From positions 45,179,812 through 45,243,811 of the forward strand of contig NC_060259.1 in assembly GCF_921293095.1 (NCBI RefSeq): DNA of 64,000 bases. The letters run 5' to 3'. Source of the DNA: Ischnura elegans. Lineage: Eukaryota > Arthropoda > Insecta > Odonata > Coenagrionidae. Shown here piece after piece: positions 35,835 to 47,700 of this stretch. The translations under genes and the position numbers were made by a program. A model generated the notes under the pieces. That model ran no database searches, was not told where the DNA came from, and saw nothing but the letters and a program-made list of their open reading frames with translations. The first letter of the stretch is position 1. Each line of letters opens with the position of its first letter.

Positions 35835-36115
35835 GTGTTTCTTTTGGAGAGTCAGCGCGGATTGGAATCAACTATATCATCAGTGACTCAGGGCCCGTCG
35901 TCGTGTGAATATTCCGGAGATGGCATTCAAGGCGGGGAGGAGAGGAGTTTCATTTTTCTCCTGTATCCGCCGAACATTGAAAACACTCTAAACCCAGATC
36001 TCTACATCGTGCGCGTACCTTTTCGCAGCCTAGTAGTTGGCCTTCTGGCTCATCAAATGTTGCTTCAGACCATTGGCTCCATCCTTCTAAATGGAACGAA
36101 ACACGTTGTTTCAAG
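35835..36115 (+). CDS. ARFGEF3: ARFGEF3 (BIG3) exon, conserved V-x-L-L-A-H-Q block
   Basis: This internal exon follows the acceptor ACATTGACAG and ends AG before GTGTGT. The previous exon ends in phase 0, so the junction reads LAQQ-VFLLESQRG, which matches family ARFGEF3 well at exactly that point. It encodes about 93 residues. The most family-like part is near the end, VPFRSLVVGLLAHQMLLQ, corresponding to the conserved helix pair just before the C-terminal BIG3 repeat region. The last two bases (AG) join the C that opens the next exon to make serine, giving HVVSSLGNVIL. Frame continuity at both ends is strong evidence that this is expressed coding sequence and not a chance open frame. The intron before it is about 4.2 kb and holds LINE and hAT-like remnants. 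Confidence 0.9.
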
Positions 36116-36453
36116 GTGTGTACACGATGTTGTCGTATTCAAATAGTTTATATTATTCATGGTTTACTACATGGCATTTTTGGTACCTAGTTTTTATGAA
36201 GTAATGCATTAACTGATCTAAAGAAGCAAATTTCAAAGGAAAGTTTTACTTATTGCAAAGATTCTCTTTGAATGTGCTGCCCTTGGGGAGATGCTGCTAT
36301 GTTATTGGGTGATATGGAACTGATTTACTTGCTAAAATATGCCTGAATATCTGGTTCCGGTGTGGTGTGCTTATTTTCTAACTACATTTTGGTTTTCAAA
36401 TTGTCTAATAACCATGATGTTTCGTGCTTAATTTGAGTTTTATTTTATTTTAG

Positions 36454-37633
36454 CTTGGGAAACGTCATCCTTCATAGTCCAGTGATGGGGTTGCATGGTT
36501 CTAGGGGACATACATCTTCATCCGAGGGCAAATCTTTCCCCCTGCCTGGTTTTATGGAGCACATGTCAGCGGAAGATATGCAAGTCCTTCTCTCTTGCTT
36601 GGATTCTTCCTATAAAGCAGCAATCGAGTTTGACCAGCGACCGGGACTAAAATTTTTAGTCCAAAAGGTAGCTTATTTGGACCAGGCCGCGAACCTTTAC
36701 AAGCAGGCAGGTGCTGCTTGGACTATCAAAGTAATTGCACTATTTGATTTGTGCTTGCATGAAGTTGGACAGGGAAAAATCACGGTGGAAAAAGTCAAGC
36801 AAATATTGGACTTGCACCAAGGGAATGAGGATCAAAGTCGTGATACAATTACGAACGTGGTTGACCAGTCGTCTAACATCATGATGGAGTTGGGGAAAAA
36901 CCCTCTCGTGTTGGATGTTCCATCTCTGATCGTCAAACTGTGGCGGGGCTTCAATGATCTCGTGGAGACGTATATCGACGTTGCCCTGGACAGAAACGGG
37001 CAACACTCGGCCGTGGACCGGATATCGGATCGTCCCATTTTCTTTCTGATAGCCCACCCCGACGACTTCCCGGAGATCAAGAGGAAAGAGTGTCCAAAGG
37101 ACCCACAGATCACTGATCCTCCAGCACCTCCATCGATAGCTGCTCAGGGCACGGCTGAACCCGTCCCGTCGCCTCCCAAGCAGAAACCGTCTCCGAGTGC
37201 TGCCGAAAGTCACGCTGCGAAGGAAACGAAACCTTCGTCGCCCGTGAAGCCATTCTCCCTCTCGGATCTGGCTCGTGAGCCGTCGGAAGGCAGTGACAAT
37301 GAGGACCATAGCGCCGATAAGTCGGCCGCTTCTACAAGTCCTCCGGCCGCCAGCGATGCTCAGAATGGACATTCAGAATCGCCGATGCATGACAATGGGG
37401 AATCGGCAGGTCCATCCAATGGGATAACGACGGAAAAGGATGTTGAGCAGCTCATGGACGAATATAAGCGGCATAAGCTAAGCCGAGGTATCACATCAAA
37501 TATTTTACCTAGGGAAGCTCATAGTGTAGACATGAAGATGAAGGCTGGACTGAGGGAAACCATTATACCGGCTACCTCAGAAGATAGACTTCCTCCCGAG
37601 TTGGAGAATCAAAGGAGGAGTAGCATTATGAAG
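36454..37633 (+). CDS. ARFGEF3: ARFGEF3 (BIG3) large penultimate exon
   Basis: This is the largest coding block in the window, about 393 residues. It begins after TTTTATTTTAG and ends ATGAAG before a GTTGGT donor. The first about 170 residues are conserved and helical: MSAEDMQVLLSCLDSSYKAA, then FDQRPGLKFLVQKVA and AANLYKQAGA. This is the pattern of the BIG3 region where the protein packs as ARM/HEAT-like helices. Residues about 215-320 are a low-complexity Pro/Ser/Ala/Glu-rich linker. A short conserved motif, VEQLMDEYKRHKLSRG, follows; it corresponds to the family's 'MTEYKKRK' block. The exon ends RRSSIMK in phase 0. The next codon in the genome enters the intron (VGITLIWLL, stop), so the open frame running to 37663 over-reads the donor. 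A 210-codon frame on the opposite strand is a composition shadow. Confidence 0.93.
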
Positions 37634-39140
37634 GTTGGTATTACCTTAATTTGGCTCCTGTAGAAATGTAATTAATCAATGCACCTATTCCTTGCTGTCA
37701 TTGAACGGCACATTAGCCTTGATTACATGCGCCTGCTAAGAGATTGGATTAGGGTCGTTTGAAGCCAAATATGGGCGAATGAAGAGGCATTGGTTGGTCG
37801 CTAAATTCGCCTATCCTCTTACTCATACTTGCCTCCTTGACGTTAGAATCTGCCTTTTCGGGCCCAACTAACTGGCGTCATACTTAGTGATATCATTTTG
37901 TCATGAGGCTTTTTGTGAAGTGTCATATTCTTCCCCTCAGTCCCGGGACTGACTTACTTGATTCCAGTTTATAGCACCATATTCCAGCCTTACTACCTGG
38001 GCCGGACGTGAAATCTCTGGCACAGGCTCCTTAAAAAAATGTCTATCTCTTTGTGTAGCTGGCTTTCCTCCTTTCTGTTTTTTGTTCGATGTCATTGCTT
38101 GTATATCGGGTCGGGTATTTTCTCATCATGTTGCGCTAGTATTACATGAAGCACGAAATTGAACCTTGAATACAATTGGTCCAATCCAAAGTTACACGTC
38201 ATGAAATCCTGCTTTGTGTACGTTTAAAGGGATTTTTTTGGATGAGATTGTGGGGGAATTTTTGGAACTGGATTCGAGATTGGTTCCAGTGATTTAGTTT
38301 TAGTGCTTTAGTTTAGTTTAGTGCTTTAGTATACAGCAAGGTTTTGATGGAGTTTAACTTAAATTGCAATTTCGATCGGGCATTTTTTTGTGAAGCTGGG
38401 TGCTAAAACTAACAAAATGATTTCATGCGTGAACACCAGGGGCAGATGAATTTAAATGTTTAATCTTCTTAAACTGTAGTGTCCTTTCATGTAGCGAATA
38501 TGGTTTTGGTTCAATTTTATTATTTACTTTAACCATTATAACTTAAAAAAAGAGATGGCAATCTTGGGGTGTGTCAGAAGACTTCTGATGGGTGGATCGT
38601 TTCCGGTGAGATCGGTGCATTTACTTGTATGTTTTGGCTTTCATGCTTCTGTAACTTCTCTGTCATATGAAAAAGTGAATGCACGTTGAGAATTCTACCT
38701 AGACGCATAATTGATTGTGCATTGGCCTTTGAAGCAATACGTCTTGTGACGTGTACGACGGCGACTCCTAACATTGCCATTTGAAGTCAAATCGGATTCT
38801 ATGAAAAATCAAGTTTTATGCGAAAGAAATTTCCTTTTTCCAGTATGGCCCAAAACATAAGCATTTTTTCGATTGCTCTAGAATTCATACGCATACTAGA
38901 AAATAAATGCTCGTTCCTTTGCGGAGTATGCAATTCATAGGCCCCTACACTCGTACCCTCCAATTAGGTGGCGTGACAAATAACTATTAAAATTTCCTGT
39001 GTTACGTCGTGATCGAAAGGTTGGGTGCTAATGGTGTAGGGCTTAGGGAAACGCGGTCCATACTTGACGTCCTGGAGATGGGTTACAGGGTGCTCTGTAG
39101 ATACGGTTATTGTATTTGCATCTTGGTGAATTTTATCTTA
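37634..39140 (+). other. ARFGEF3 intron, 5' part, no recognised element
   Basis: This stretch starts with the donor GTTGGT. It is AT-rich, with a short TTTAG repeat patch near 38295-38330, and no repeat family is shared with the rest of the window. Confidence 0.5.
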
Positions 39141-39144
39141 ACTA

Positions 39145-39571
39145 ATAATCAATAACGTCTTGAAGTATAGGTCTGCGAATGAAATTCAAAATGTTTGCCG
39201 ACGTTTCGATATTTTCTTAGATCTTCATCAGGGCTTAGAATAATGGTTACAATACATACATGAAGGTATGAACGATTTTTACAATGTTTTATGCAATAAT
39301 AAAATGAAACAAAAATAATATAATAAATATGTAATAATATAATATGAAAAGAATTCAATTGTTCATACATTGAAAAGAAGAGACTAGAATTTTGACGTGC
39401 ATTATTTGCACTTTTTTTCCTATTGTAACTAGGTTAGTAAAATATCGTGGTCATAATCATTTTGTATTCATTAAATAAAAATAATTAAAAGAAAATATCG
39501 AAACGTTGGCAAATAATTTTGCATTATATTCCCATGCATATATTCTATACTCCAAGACGTTATTAATTATT
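39145..39571. mobile_element. Penelope-like foldback MITE with hammerhead-like core
   Basis: Arms of about 70 bp: AATAACGTCTTGAAGTATAG ... GCCGACGTTTCGATATTTTC on the left, and the complement (GAAAATATCGAAACGTTGGC ... CTATACTCCAAGACGTTATT) on the right. On the minus strand 39231-39200 reads CTGATGA, a small GAT/ATC helix, CGAAAC, then GTC, the conserved bases of a type I hammerhead. The right arm lacks CTGATGA. Confidence 0.55.
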
Positions 39572-39813
39572 ATATATATCGAGGTCATGAAAAAGAAATC
39601 GATTGTTCATATCTGACATTTTTAAGACGCGTACTCCAGTGCCATTTTCACGTTATGTGGCCCCTCCCTCATCCCAGAAGACGGAAGGGGAGGATGGTGC
39701 CGAAGCATGTCGGAGAAGACGCAGCTCAACCGGGTGCAAACCCGAGAAGCCATCTCCGTTGTATCCACGGGAGAATCTTTCCACAGGTGTCCCTGCATTT
39801 TAGTAGCACCCAT

Positions 39814-40090
39814 GGGCGTACCGAGCGGGAGTCAGGAGGGGGCAGCTGACCTCCTTAGAAGCAAAAGTAAATTTAGTTCAGAACGAGAGTTGAACAAATT
39901 TTCCATAATTCGAAGAAAAGTGATATTAGTATAAGACTAATAAAAATATTTTATTTTAGAGCAAATAATTTTAAAACCTAATAAAGCAGTGTTATAATTT
40001 TCTTGAAATTTTGCTGTCCTTAACCTTTTCTGTCTTACAACTTGAGCGACCACGGCTTGCCCCTCTCTTGGTTTGTTCCTGGGTACGCCC
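39814..40090. mobile_element. MITE with GGGCGTACC termini, 277 bp
   Basis: The left end GGGCGTACC is matched by GGTACGCCC at the right end. The body shares phrases with 7951-8256 (GTTGAACAAATTTTC, GATATTAGTATAAGAC, AAATAATTTTAAAA, TTATAATTTTCTTGAAAT). No coding capacity. Confidence 0.65.
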
Positions 40091-40324
40091 TTGGTGGCAC
40101 CTCACTCCATTGGCAAGCATAGAAATATTGAAGCCTTCTAACTAACAATGTAGTCGAAGGTTAGCTTATGTGTAAAAGTTTTTTGAAATTGAAGCTAATG
40201 GCAAACCGACTTCTCTTGTATTACAGCAGAAAATAGCGAACGTAATGACTCAGAAATAAAATTTTTGGCATACTTTTGTCATAAATAAAATTGCTCTTAG
40301 AGGGTAAACTTTCTTCAACTTATG

Positions 40325-40400
40325 GGGGCGTTTTGATCTAGTGGTTAGAGCGGTTGGCTACTGATTGAAAGGGTTAAGGGTTAAATGTCTGGAGAGGTGG
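40325..40400 (+). mobile_element. Decayed tRNA-like SINE head
   Basis: An A-box-like TCTAGTGGTTAGAGCGGTT is followed about 35 bases later by GGGTTAAATGTC, a damaged B-box. A similar CCTAGTGGTTACGG without a B-box is at about 41055-41070. Confidence 0.35.
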
Positions 40401-41154
40401 ACCAATTTTTAGGTAATAATGCGGAGGTTTCCGACTCATAAACTAATGAGATTTTGCGCTCTACTGGTAAAAAATAATTTATATGGGTTATCTATGTCTA
40501 TACGTAAGACCTATCTTTCACAGTACCCTTTTATGACGCTTTTCACTAGTTGAGCTCTCTCCTTGCCTCCGAAAATATAAATTTTTCATTCCTCGAGTAG
40601 AAGGTCTGGGCATCATGCGATCGTAAAAGAGCTATAATTAGTTACACAGATACATTTCACTAAAAACATGCGTATTAATTAAATTAGTACTTGAATTTAA
40701 CCCAGTGTAATCCGAGTATGTAAGCAAATGGCAGTCACAATGGGGATTAAATTTCGGAATGGCTGAGGAAAGAAGAGGGTCTAAGCCGTCTCAACCAGGC
40801 TACGTTCCCATTCAGGGGTGAGCTCTACCCTCACCCATCAAAACAAACTTTGGAATTGAGGTACTGGTTGGTCGGAGGAATAGACACCTTCGATCGTGTG
40901 CGACAACAGATGCGATCCTTAAAAAACGTCACCAACGAGTCAGTTGGTCCCTCGAATCAACCTGGGAATTTTGCGTCACAATTATTTTATGTTTGCGTGA
41001 GGAACAGCATGTTTGTGGGCTAGTTGTTGGGGGTTGTGCATGCGCATGAGGTGTTAGCCTAGTGGTTACGGACTGTGGCAGATCCAGGATAGGGACAAGA
41101 GAGGGGAGGCTTGAGGGGGCCTGAGGGTGGCCCCCAGATGTCGAACATCATCTT

Positions 41155-41310
41155 TTGCCGAACGGATGGATATGGGAATTCTTTTTTCCCCCGAACTATA
41201 AAGAACTTGATCATTAGCTTTTCATAGGTAAACGGCTGGTGTCCTTACACCCCCGGTCACACGCCTTTTTAGGCGGCTTGCGGGGTAGTATGCAGATGAA
41301 GTAGTGGAGG
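41155..41310 (+). mobile_element. LINE 3' end fragment, inverted relative to 33120-33735
   Basis: GGGAATTCTTTTTTCCCCCG, AACGGCTGGTGTCCT and CACGCCTTTTTAGGCGG correspond to the reverse complement of 33120-33310. It is a short, stop-filled remnant just upstream of the last ARFGEF3 exon. Confidence 0.7.
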
Positions 41311-41524
41311 TCCGAACAAAGTACCATTTTATCTAGTGTAAATTGGGGGTGCTATACCCTCTAGTCCCTCTCTGGATCCGCCACTGGTTCAGGACAAGCT
41401 CTTCATGAAAATGTTTTAATGTTGGCTCCAAAATTTTACCCCAACGGTGTATTTAACATTTACATGATCGAAGGTTACCTTGAAAGCGATGTGGATGGTC
41501 TGTAGCCCGCACTCTCTCTCGCAG

Positions 41525-41740
41525 GACGCTGAGGCGCACCGCGAGGTTTGGGCGGAAATGCTCGTGTCCGTGTTCGACCTCGTGGCTCACCTGGACGACG
41601 ACCACTTCCGTGCGCTGCTTCCCGCCCTCTTCGGCGGCGTGAAGCGCCTCACGGCGCACGCGCCCGACGCCAACCTCAAGCGGGTGGTGGCCGGCTTCTT
41701 CCAGCGCGTCGCCGTCGTCTACGGATTCGACGTCGAGTAG
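41525..41740 (+). CDS. ARFGEF3: ARFGEF3 (BIG3) terminal exon with stop codon
   Basis: This last exon begins directly after the acceptor CTCTCTCTCGCAG, in phase 0, matching the previous donor. It encodes 71 residues, DAEAHREVWAEMLVSVFDLV to the C-terminus VVYGFDVE, followed by TAG. The start DAEA followed by a tryptophan, and the ending RV..VY, are hallmarks of the extreme C-terminus of ARFGEF3/BIG3. It is about 68% GC with strong C/G in third positions, in contrast to the intron upstream. The intron from 37634 to 41524 is about 3.9 kb and holds a Penelope-like foldback, a small MITE and a LINE 3' end. The first AATAAA on this strand that I noticed downstream is at 42717-42722, about 1 kb after the stop; use of that signal is not proven. 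Confidence 0.92.
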   Translation, partial: DAEAHREVWAEMLVSVFDLVAHLDDDHFRALLPALFGGVKRLTAHAPDANLKRVVAGFFQRVAVVYGFDVE

Positions 41741-44700
41741 ACATGGCCCTCGACTCCTCGCCACTGGCTGTAAACGTTTCAAAGTTGCTATCCCGGCCCA
41801 CAGGCGGTGTATCTTTCTGTAGCGTGTACTTATAATGGGAATCTCCTTGATCGGAGGAAAGCACTGATTTTTTTCAGCCATCCGATCAATATGTTTTAAT
41901 TAATTAAATATTAATTCAACAGGTTGAACTCACCATTAGGAGCAGCTGTCGGAGTCAGATGAATTGAGTACTCGATTGGGTAAAAAATTGTAGCTCCTTT
42001 TCGAAAACTTTTGATGGTCAGTCGATTTATATTGTATTGAAAAATTATTCTTCTCACTACCCGCTCATTAGAGCAAATTTAGCGTCGTATGTTCGAGGCT
42101 GTTTTTGGGAGTTTTGCCTGTTGATTTCGAGGCAATTATTTCCGATTGTATCCGTGTAAAACAATGATTTTTGGCTGTAACTTTATTTTTGTGGCATTGA
42201 TGCCATCCACGTAGAGATATGAGCATATTGCGGACTACTTTTGTGGCCTTCTACTGTATTCGTCACAGTCCAACCATGTTTATTCAACCTAATGTAATTT
42301 CAAAGCTTTTTCAAGTTTAGTTCTCTCTAATTGAGTGATTGCGTTTGACCCATTGCCGTGTCTCTTGTAGTTAGTGTGTCCATTTGGGTTCGAGATCAGT
42401 ACTGTAAGATATATTTGCAAACTTGTCTCCATCCTTTCCTCGCATTCGATGCTGTGAATTTCATACGTTTTGTCTCGCTGTGTTTGATTATGTGTGAAGC
42501 ATAGTATTTTTTTGCGATTGCATTGGACTCCGTTGCATAGCTACCTTCTCGCTACAAGAATGTAGGGATGTCGCATGCTTTTGAAAGTGTATTCCTTTTT
42601 ACTCTAAATACACTCGAACTTTGCTGTGAAGCGAAAGACGTCTATGCTTATTACTCTTGTACCGCACCCTTCTCTCGTAGTATAAAACGGACATTTAAAC
42701 GGACCCTAAGATGAAAAATAAAATTCTATTTCTAAGAACGTGTTTATCGGTGCGCAATCAAAATTTTATCAATATATGATCAGCTGTGATTTATTCGGTT
42801 TGTGTTCATTCTAAAGTTTCCCTGATACTGGAATGCTGTTTTCCGTATGCATGCGATTGCACAACCGCCTTAGTTGGCCTAGGGGACTACTAGCGTGGTT
42901 GTATACACACTCACTGTCACAGATAAGGAGAGGACTGCCACTGGAACTGTTTTCTGGCAAAAACGAGGTAATAGATTGAATACCCATTAGTTTGCGGAGG
43001 GCAGTTTATTTAGTTTGATTGCTCGCTCTGTGAGCGCATACTCGACTCATGCACATCTCCGGAAGGGTTACAGACAGTTTGTATAATAGGTATTATTTTT
43101 ATCAATTTTTACGGTGTTTTTTGCTGGAGTAGAACAGTCATTCATACTTACTATAAGATAGACCCGTGTAAGCTATAACGCACAGGGAAGTCGTTTTAAA
43201 TAGTACTCCATTCTATTTTATGATCCAAGTTTTATGATTTCGTATGCGTTTGATTTCTTCATATGACTTCACTTATAATTTATGTGAAATATTAATTTTT
43301 GCCGATTCATGGGACACAGTTTTTCGCGGTGAATAAAAAACTTGATTTTCCGCGCCGAATTCAATTCGCAATGTTGATTTCAATTATATTTTTAAAGTTA
43401 TCAATTTTCACGACCGAGAACCACTTCCACGAAGTTATTCATAAATTTGCTTCTTCAAATATATCTTTCAAAAGCTGATTTGGACCGGAAATTCGGTCTT
43501 TGGGAGATTCATCATCTTTATGGTGTTGAGCGTGTCTTTTAATAATTTTCCAACGTTTTACAATTACGCGCCGAAACATCCAAATGTGATGTTGCGGAAA
43601 AGAATCTCTCTTCATTTGTATTTTTTGTTTTACTACTAGTTTTTTGCGAGGGTTTATCACTCAGTCTAAGTGGTTTATCTATAAGTCAGCCTTCTCAGTA
43701 TTATTTTCAAATTTTTCAGAATTGTGTTGTGTGCTCGTTTGTGTTGTTTCTAGACACGTAAAATAATATATAGATAATGGTATTTATCTTACTGGAGAGA
43801 GTGAAAAGTACTATTGAGACGAGGAAAAAGTGGCTCTCATTTAAAGTTGTCAAATTGAAGAAAACGTGATGTCTCATACAGAGGGTATAAAACACTAAAG
43901 AAAGAATAAAAATGTAGGTCACCTTCAGTCTGGCCCTCGATTATTTTTGGAAAATAGATTCCTGTTTTGTAAAAAGGATCGATTAATTTGACTTAGCCTT
44001 TTTAAGCCCAATTTTTATCCCTGAGAGAAATGAAAATTGATAATTTATCATAATAATGTGTTCCTTTTCGACTCAGTCATAATAATTAAGGCAGTATCAT
44101 ATATATATTATTTAATTTTTCAGGAAAAAATGACAAGTAGTTCAGGTCTTTACGTAATAGCGTTGAAAACGTGCACATTTTTAAAATGACGGCGATTCAA
44201 AGTTGATGTTACACCCGACGCTGGGCTAATTGTTAATAAGCCAGGGTTAAAGGAAGGCAGGAGAGATTGTTAACCAAAAAAGTCATTTCCCCGCTTTATT
44301 TTACAATATCCAACTGAGCGATTATGGATTTTTTTAACTGTAATTGTAGGGCGTAGCCAGAAAAGAAATTAGGAAATGGTTATGAATGGGTTGTAGATAT
44401 ATGCATTTGTTTGGGGAAACTTAAGACCGTATCACCAAAAAATTTCGTGTTGTTTTAACCCCTAGACATCCCCGCTCGTTACGACCTTGCTGTGATTGCA
44501 TATATCTTACCATTAGCCCGAAGTCCTATTTTCTCAGAACTGGGCAGAGTTCGGGGATTTGGGAAAAGGTTAAAAGTCTGTTGGAGACTTCTGGCGTTGG
44601 AATGTGACAATTATTCCTACGATCCTATCCCCATGTTCCTCAGTGTCTCGCGTTTAGTTTCCAGCTGGTTTTACGCTTATTGTGGTCACTGCGCTCGGCA

Positions 44701-47700
44701 AGCATTGATTATGTTAGGCGTCGGTCCAAGTCTATTTCGATAAACTAACGGAGTAACTTCGCCCTCGAGTTCCCGCCATTTCCATATAAATTCCCAGGAG
44801 TTGTGTCAAGGCAATGTGGGACTATATTCCCAGTTCTTATTCTTTTGCCGGCAGTGGCAGCCTTATTCTTATTAAATGTAGATAAAGGAATACTTCTCTT
44901 GAAGTCCACTTGGCTAACACAGGCTTTCCTACTTACACTAAATTATGTTTGTGAGGCCGCTTGGCCGCTCACTGGATGTCCCCGTTTTTGATCCGCGGAT
45001 TGCCTCTTCGGGAAAGCACTAATAAAGCCGAGTTTGCGCATGGGGAGCATGCGGGGAATCCACCTGGTGGGAAAGGATTGGTTGTGCATTCTCTCTTCAG
45101 GGTTTGCCTCCAGGAATCGCCACCTGAGCTAGTCTGTTTGACATACCGGCAGGTTGTCGTAAATTGGGAAACGCTAACGTATGATCCTAAATACTGAATT
45201 TAATTGACGTAGACGTACTGCAATGGATTAGCAGCTACTCCTTGAGGGAGGAATTTGGCATTAAACCGGGTAAACTTTGGTGGGATATGGGGAGAGTATC
45301 AGGCTAAAGCTGGAGTATTGAGGTTTTGATTGACGTACGTTTACTTTAGTGTGTACCTAAGGGCTGTACCCATGTTTGCATTATTATTTCTGTGAAAATA
45401 GTGGTCGTTCTTTGTAGAAGTAAGACACTTTAGTACTATATTTCGAAGACGGTTGGACGAATAATTGGCGGGATCTCGTTTTTCACAATTTTAATCAAAA
45501 AAGCCTATTTTTTCATGTATTTTGTGATGTTACTAAATTTCAATTGGCATTAGGGAAAACAGAGGTGATTGTGACTGATATTCTGAAGAGTCGATGTGAC
45601 TTACCTGTGCTTCGCTGGTGGTTGAATGAACACGTTGTGGTCAGCATAGGTCTTATGCTTGAAAGGATGGAGATTAAAATGTGATCTCGAATAGTTAAAC
45701 CTTAACACTGGAATAAATTTCGTTAATTTCAGTATTGAGTTTTAAAATGTTCGGTGAAGGGTTGGTGCGTCGTACATTATTCGTGAGTTTCTACCTCGGG
45801 GTAGCCATGATTATATCTAGTCATTTAGATGAAACTCTTGGGAAATATATTTTCAAAAAGAGAGAAACTGGGTTTGTGGATAGTTCTGTTTTTCCTGTAC
45901 TCAATCAAATGAAAGAGTGTTACGCGTAGTAGAGTGGGACAAAATACGACGTTAATGAAGCACAAATAGTTCAAATGATGAGCTCCCTTTCTCGTATTTT
46001 ACAAGTTTTTTTGTGGGACCACCACCCTCTTGGCAAATTGATTGATCAATTTTCGCCTATTCCTCGACGCACTGCAAAGGAAGCAGCGAAACGACAGGGA
46101 CGATGTGTGTTGCTACGATTTCTACGGTGGTCATCGATGCCTCCGCAGGCACATGTCAGTAAATGAGCCGCCATTTCGGATCGAATTATAATAGTCCCTG
46201 AAGCTGGTAAAAGGCCTGTCTCTGCGATTTCCAGCATATCAATTGCCGTTGAAGGCTCTCATAATAGTTGACACTACGGCCTACTAGCTTCTCTTCTGAT
46301 CGTAACCCATTCTTGTCACAAGTTTACAGCGTCCGACCTCTTGTGTCTAGATCCTAGTCTAAGCCGTTGTCGTTGATATTCCGTCTGCTTCTCTCTCGTC
46401 TTCATGGACTACCTTATCGCCCGGAGAAGCCATTACTTTCGTGTTCGTCAATCGCTTGACCCCTATGTTTTCCTAAGTTAAATCATTTCCTGTTTATTTT
46501 TAATCCTTTTCCACCGACCTACTAATCTCATTCTTTTATTTCCTCATCTTCGTATTTGTCAATTTTTTTATAAAATTGATGATAATATTTGCTTTGTGGT
46601 TATGCACCAGGGGTATGAAAGTAGCCTTTTGATATTCTTAACTCAACTAAAACTTAATTAAAATCCCCCCTGAGTTCCCCGTTTTTGACCCAGTAATTAA
46701 ATCTTATGATGGCGAATTACTGCTGAATTAGATTTTCACATAGCCTGTGGCAATCGAGCTCCGAAAGCGTTCCCTTCTTTTGTGTTCACTTCCTCTTTCG
46801 ACGATTGGCATTGTATTTGGAGTCATCTCATTTTTATCTAAATACAAAATAAATGAGTAGAGATACGTCGTCACTCTATTCCGCGAAATCTGAAGTGGTT
46901 GTGTCAACCTACGCGTACTTGTGTCACCTTCATATCCTAAATCCTCCACCTAAATGTAAGTATCTCATACCCTCCCACTATTTACGTGGCATTCACCGCC
47001 TTAAAATTCGTTTTTCAAACGAGCTTTTCCCTGAACTTACGAATGATGAGGTTATTATTATCATTTTTCTCATATTTCCGATGATAAACCAGTTATAGTT
47101 CAACCGACTGGGATGCTTCTTTCCTTAACATTTGTCATTCCTTACCTCACGGTAGATGTCCTAGAATTGTCTTGGAGCGGCTCTCGACTCACCAAGGCTT
47201 ATATGATGAATCAATTTGATTTCAATTATTCCGTATCAATATCGTCTCTCTCATTCATTGGTACGAGTCCTCTGATTGTGCGCGTGGGTCCACTGGCATT
47301 CATTGTCCTACTTTTTTGGGTCGCTGCACTCGCCGTACTAGCTTTGCTCCCTCATAGGATGTACTTTCAATACTGTCTCTCTAATTCTTTCTTTGCATGA
47401 AGTATAAATTTGGACATTTCACTTAGATCACAGTGATATACCCTTTCAATGCCCAAGTAGCGTTGGTAATTTTATCTGTGGCTGCACTCGAGGTGTCGGA
47501 TCCGCAAAGAACGATGATTAAGCTTCTCTCGTACCTAATAAAATAAAATGCAGCGCGGTGAATTCAACTGTGGAATGGTGCTTTTTGTTTTTCAATTATG
47601 GATACCTTCCACTCTATCATGACTGAATATATATTCTCGTACCATGCCTTCTTATTACCCCGTTAGCCGTTGTGCATTCTCCCCTTGTCAGGTGCCCGAC

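Noticed and set aside
36740..37372. 210-codon open frame on the minus strand inside ARFGEF3
   Set aside because: It is a shadow of the conserved plus-strand exon; its translation has no family resemblance.
47113..47400. 95-codon hydrophobic frame between the two genes
   Set aside because: Hydrophobicity follows from T-rich codons; there is no homology, start context or exon-like GC rise.
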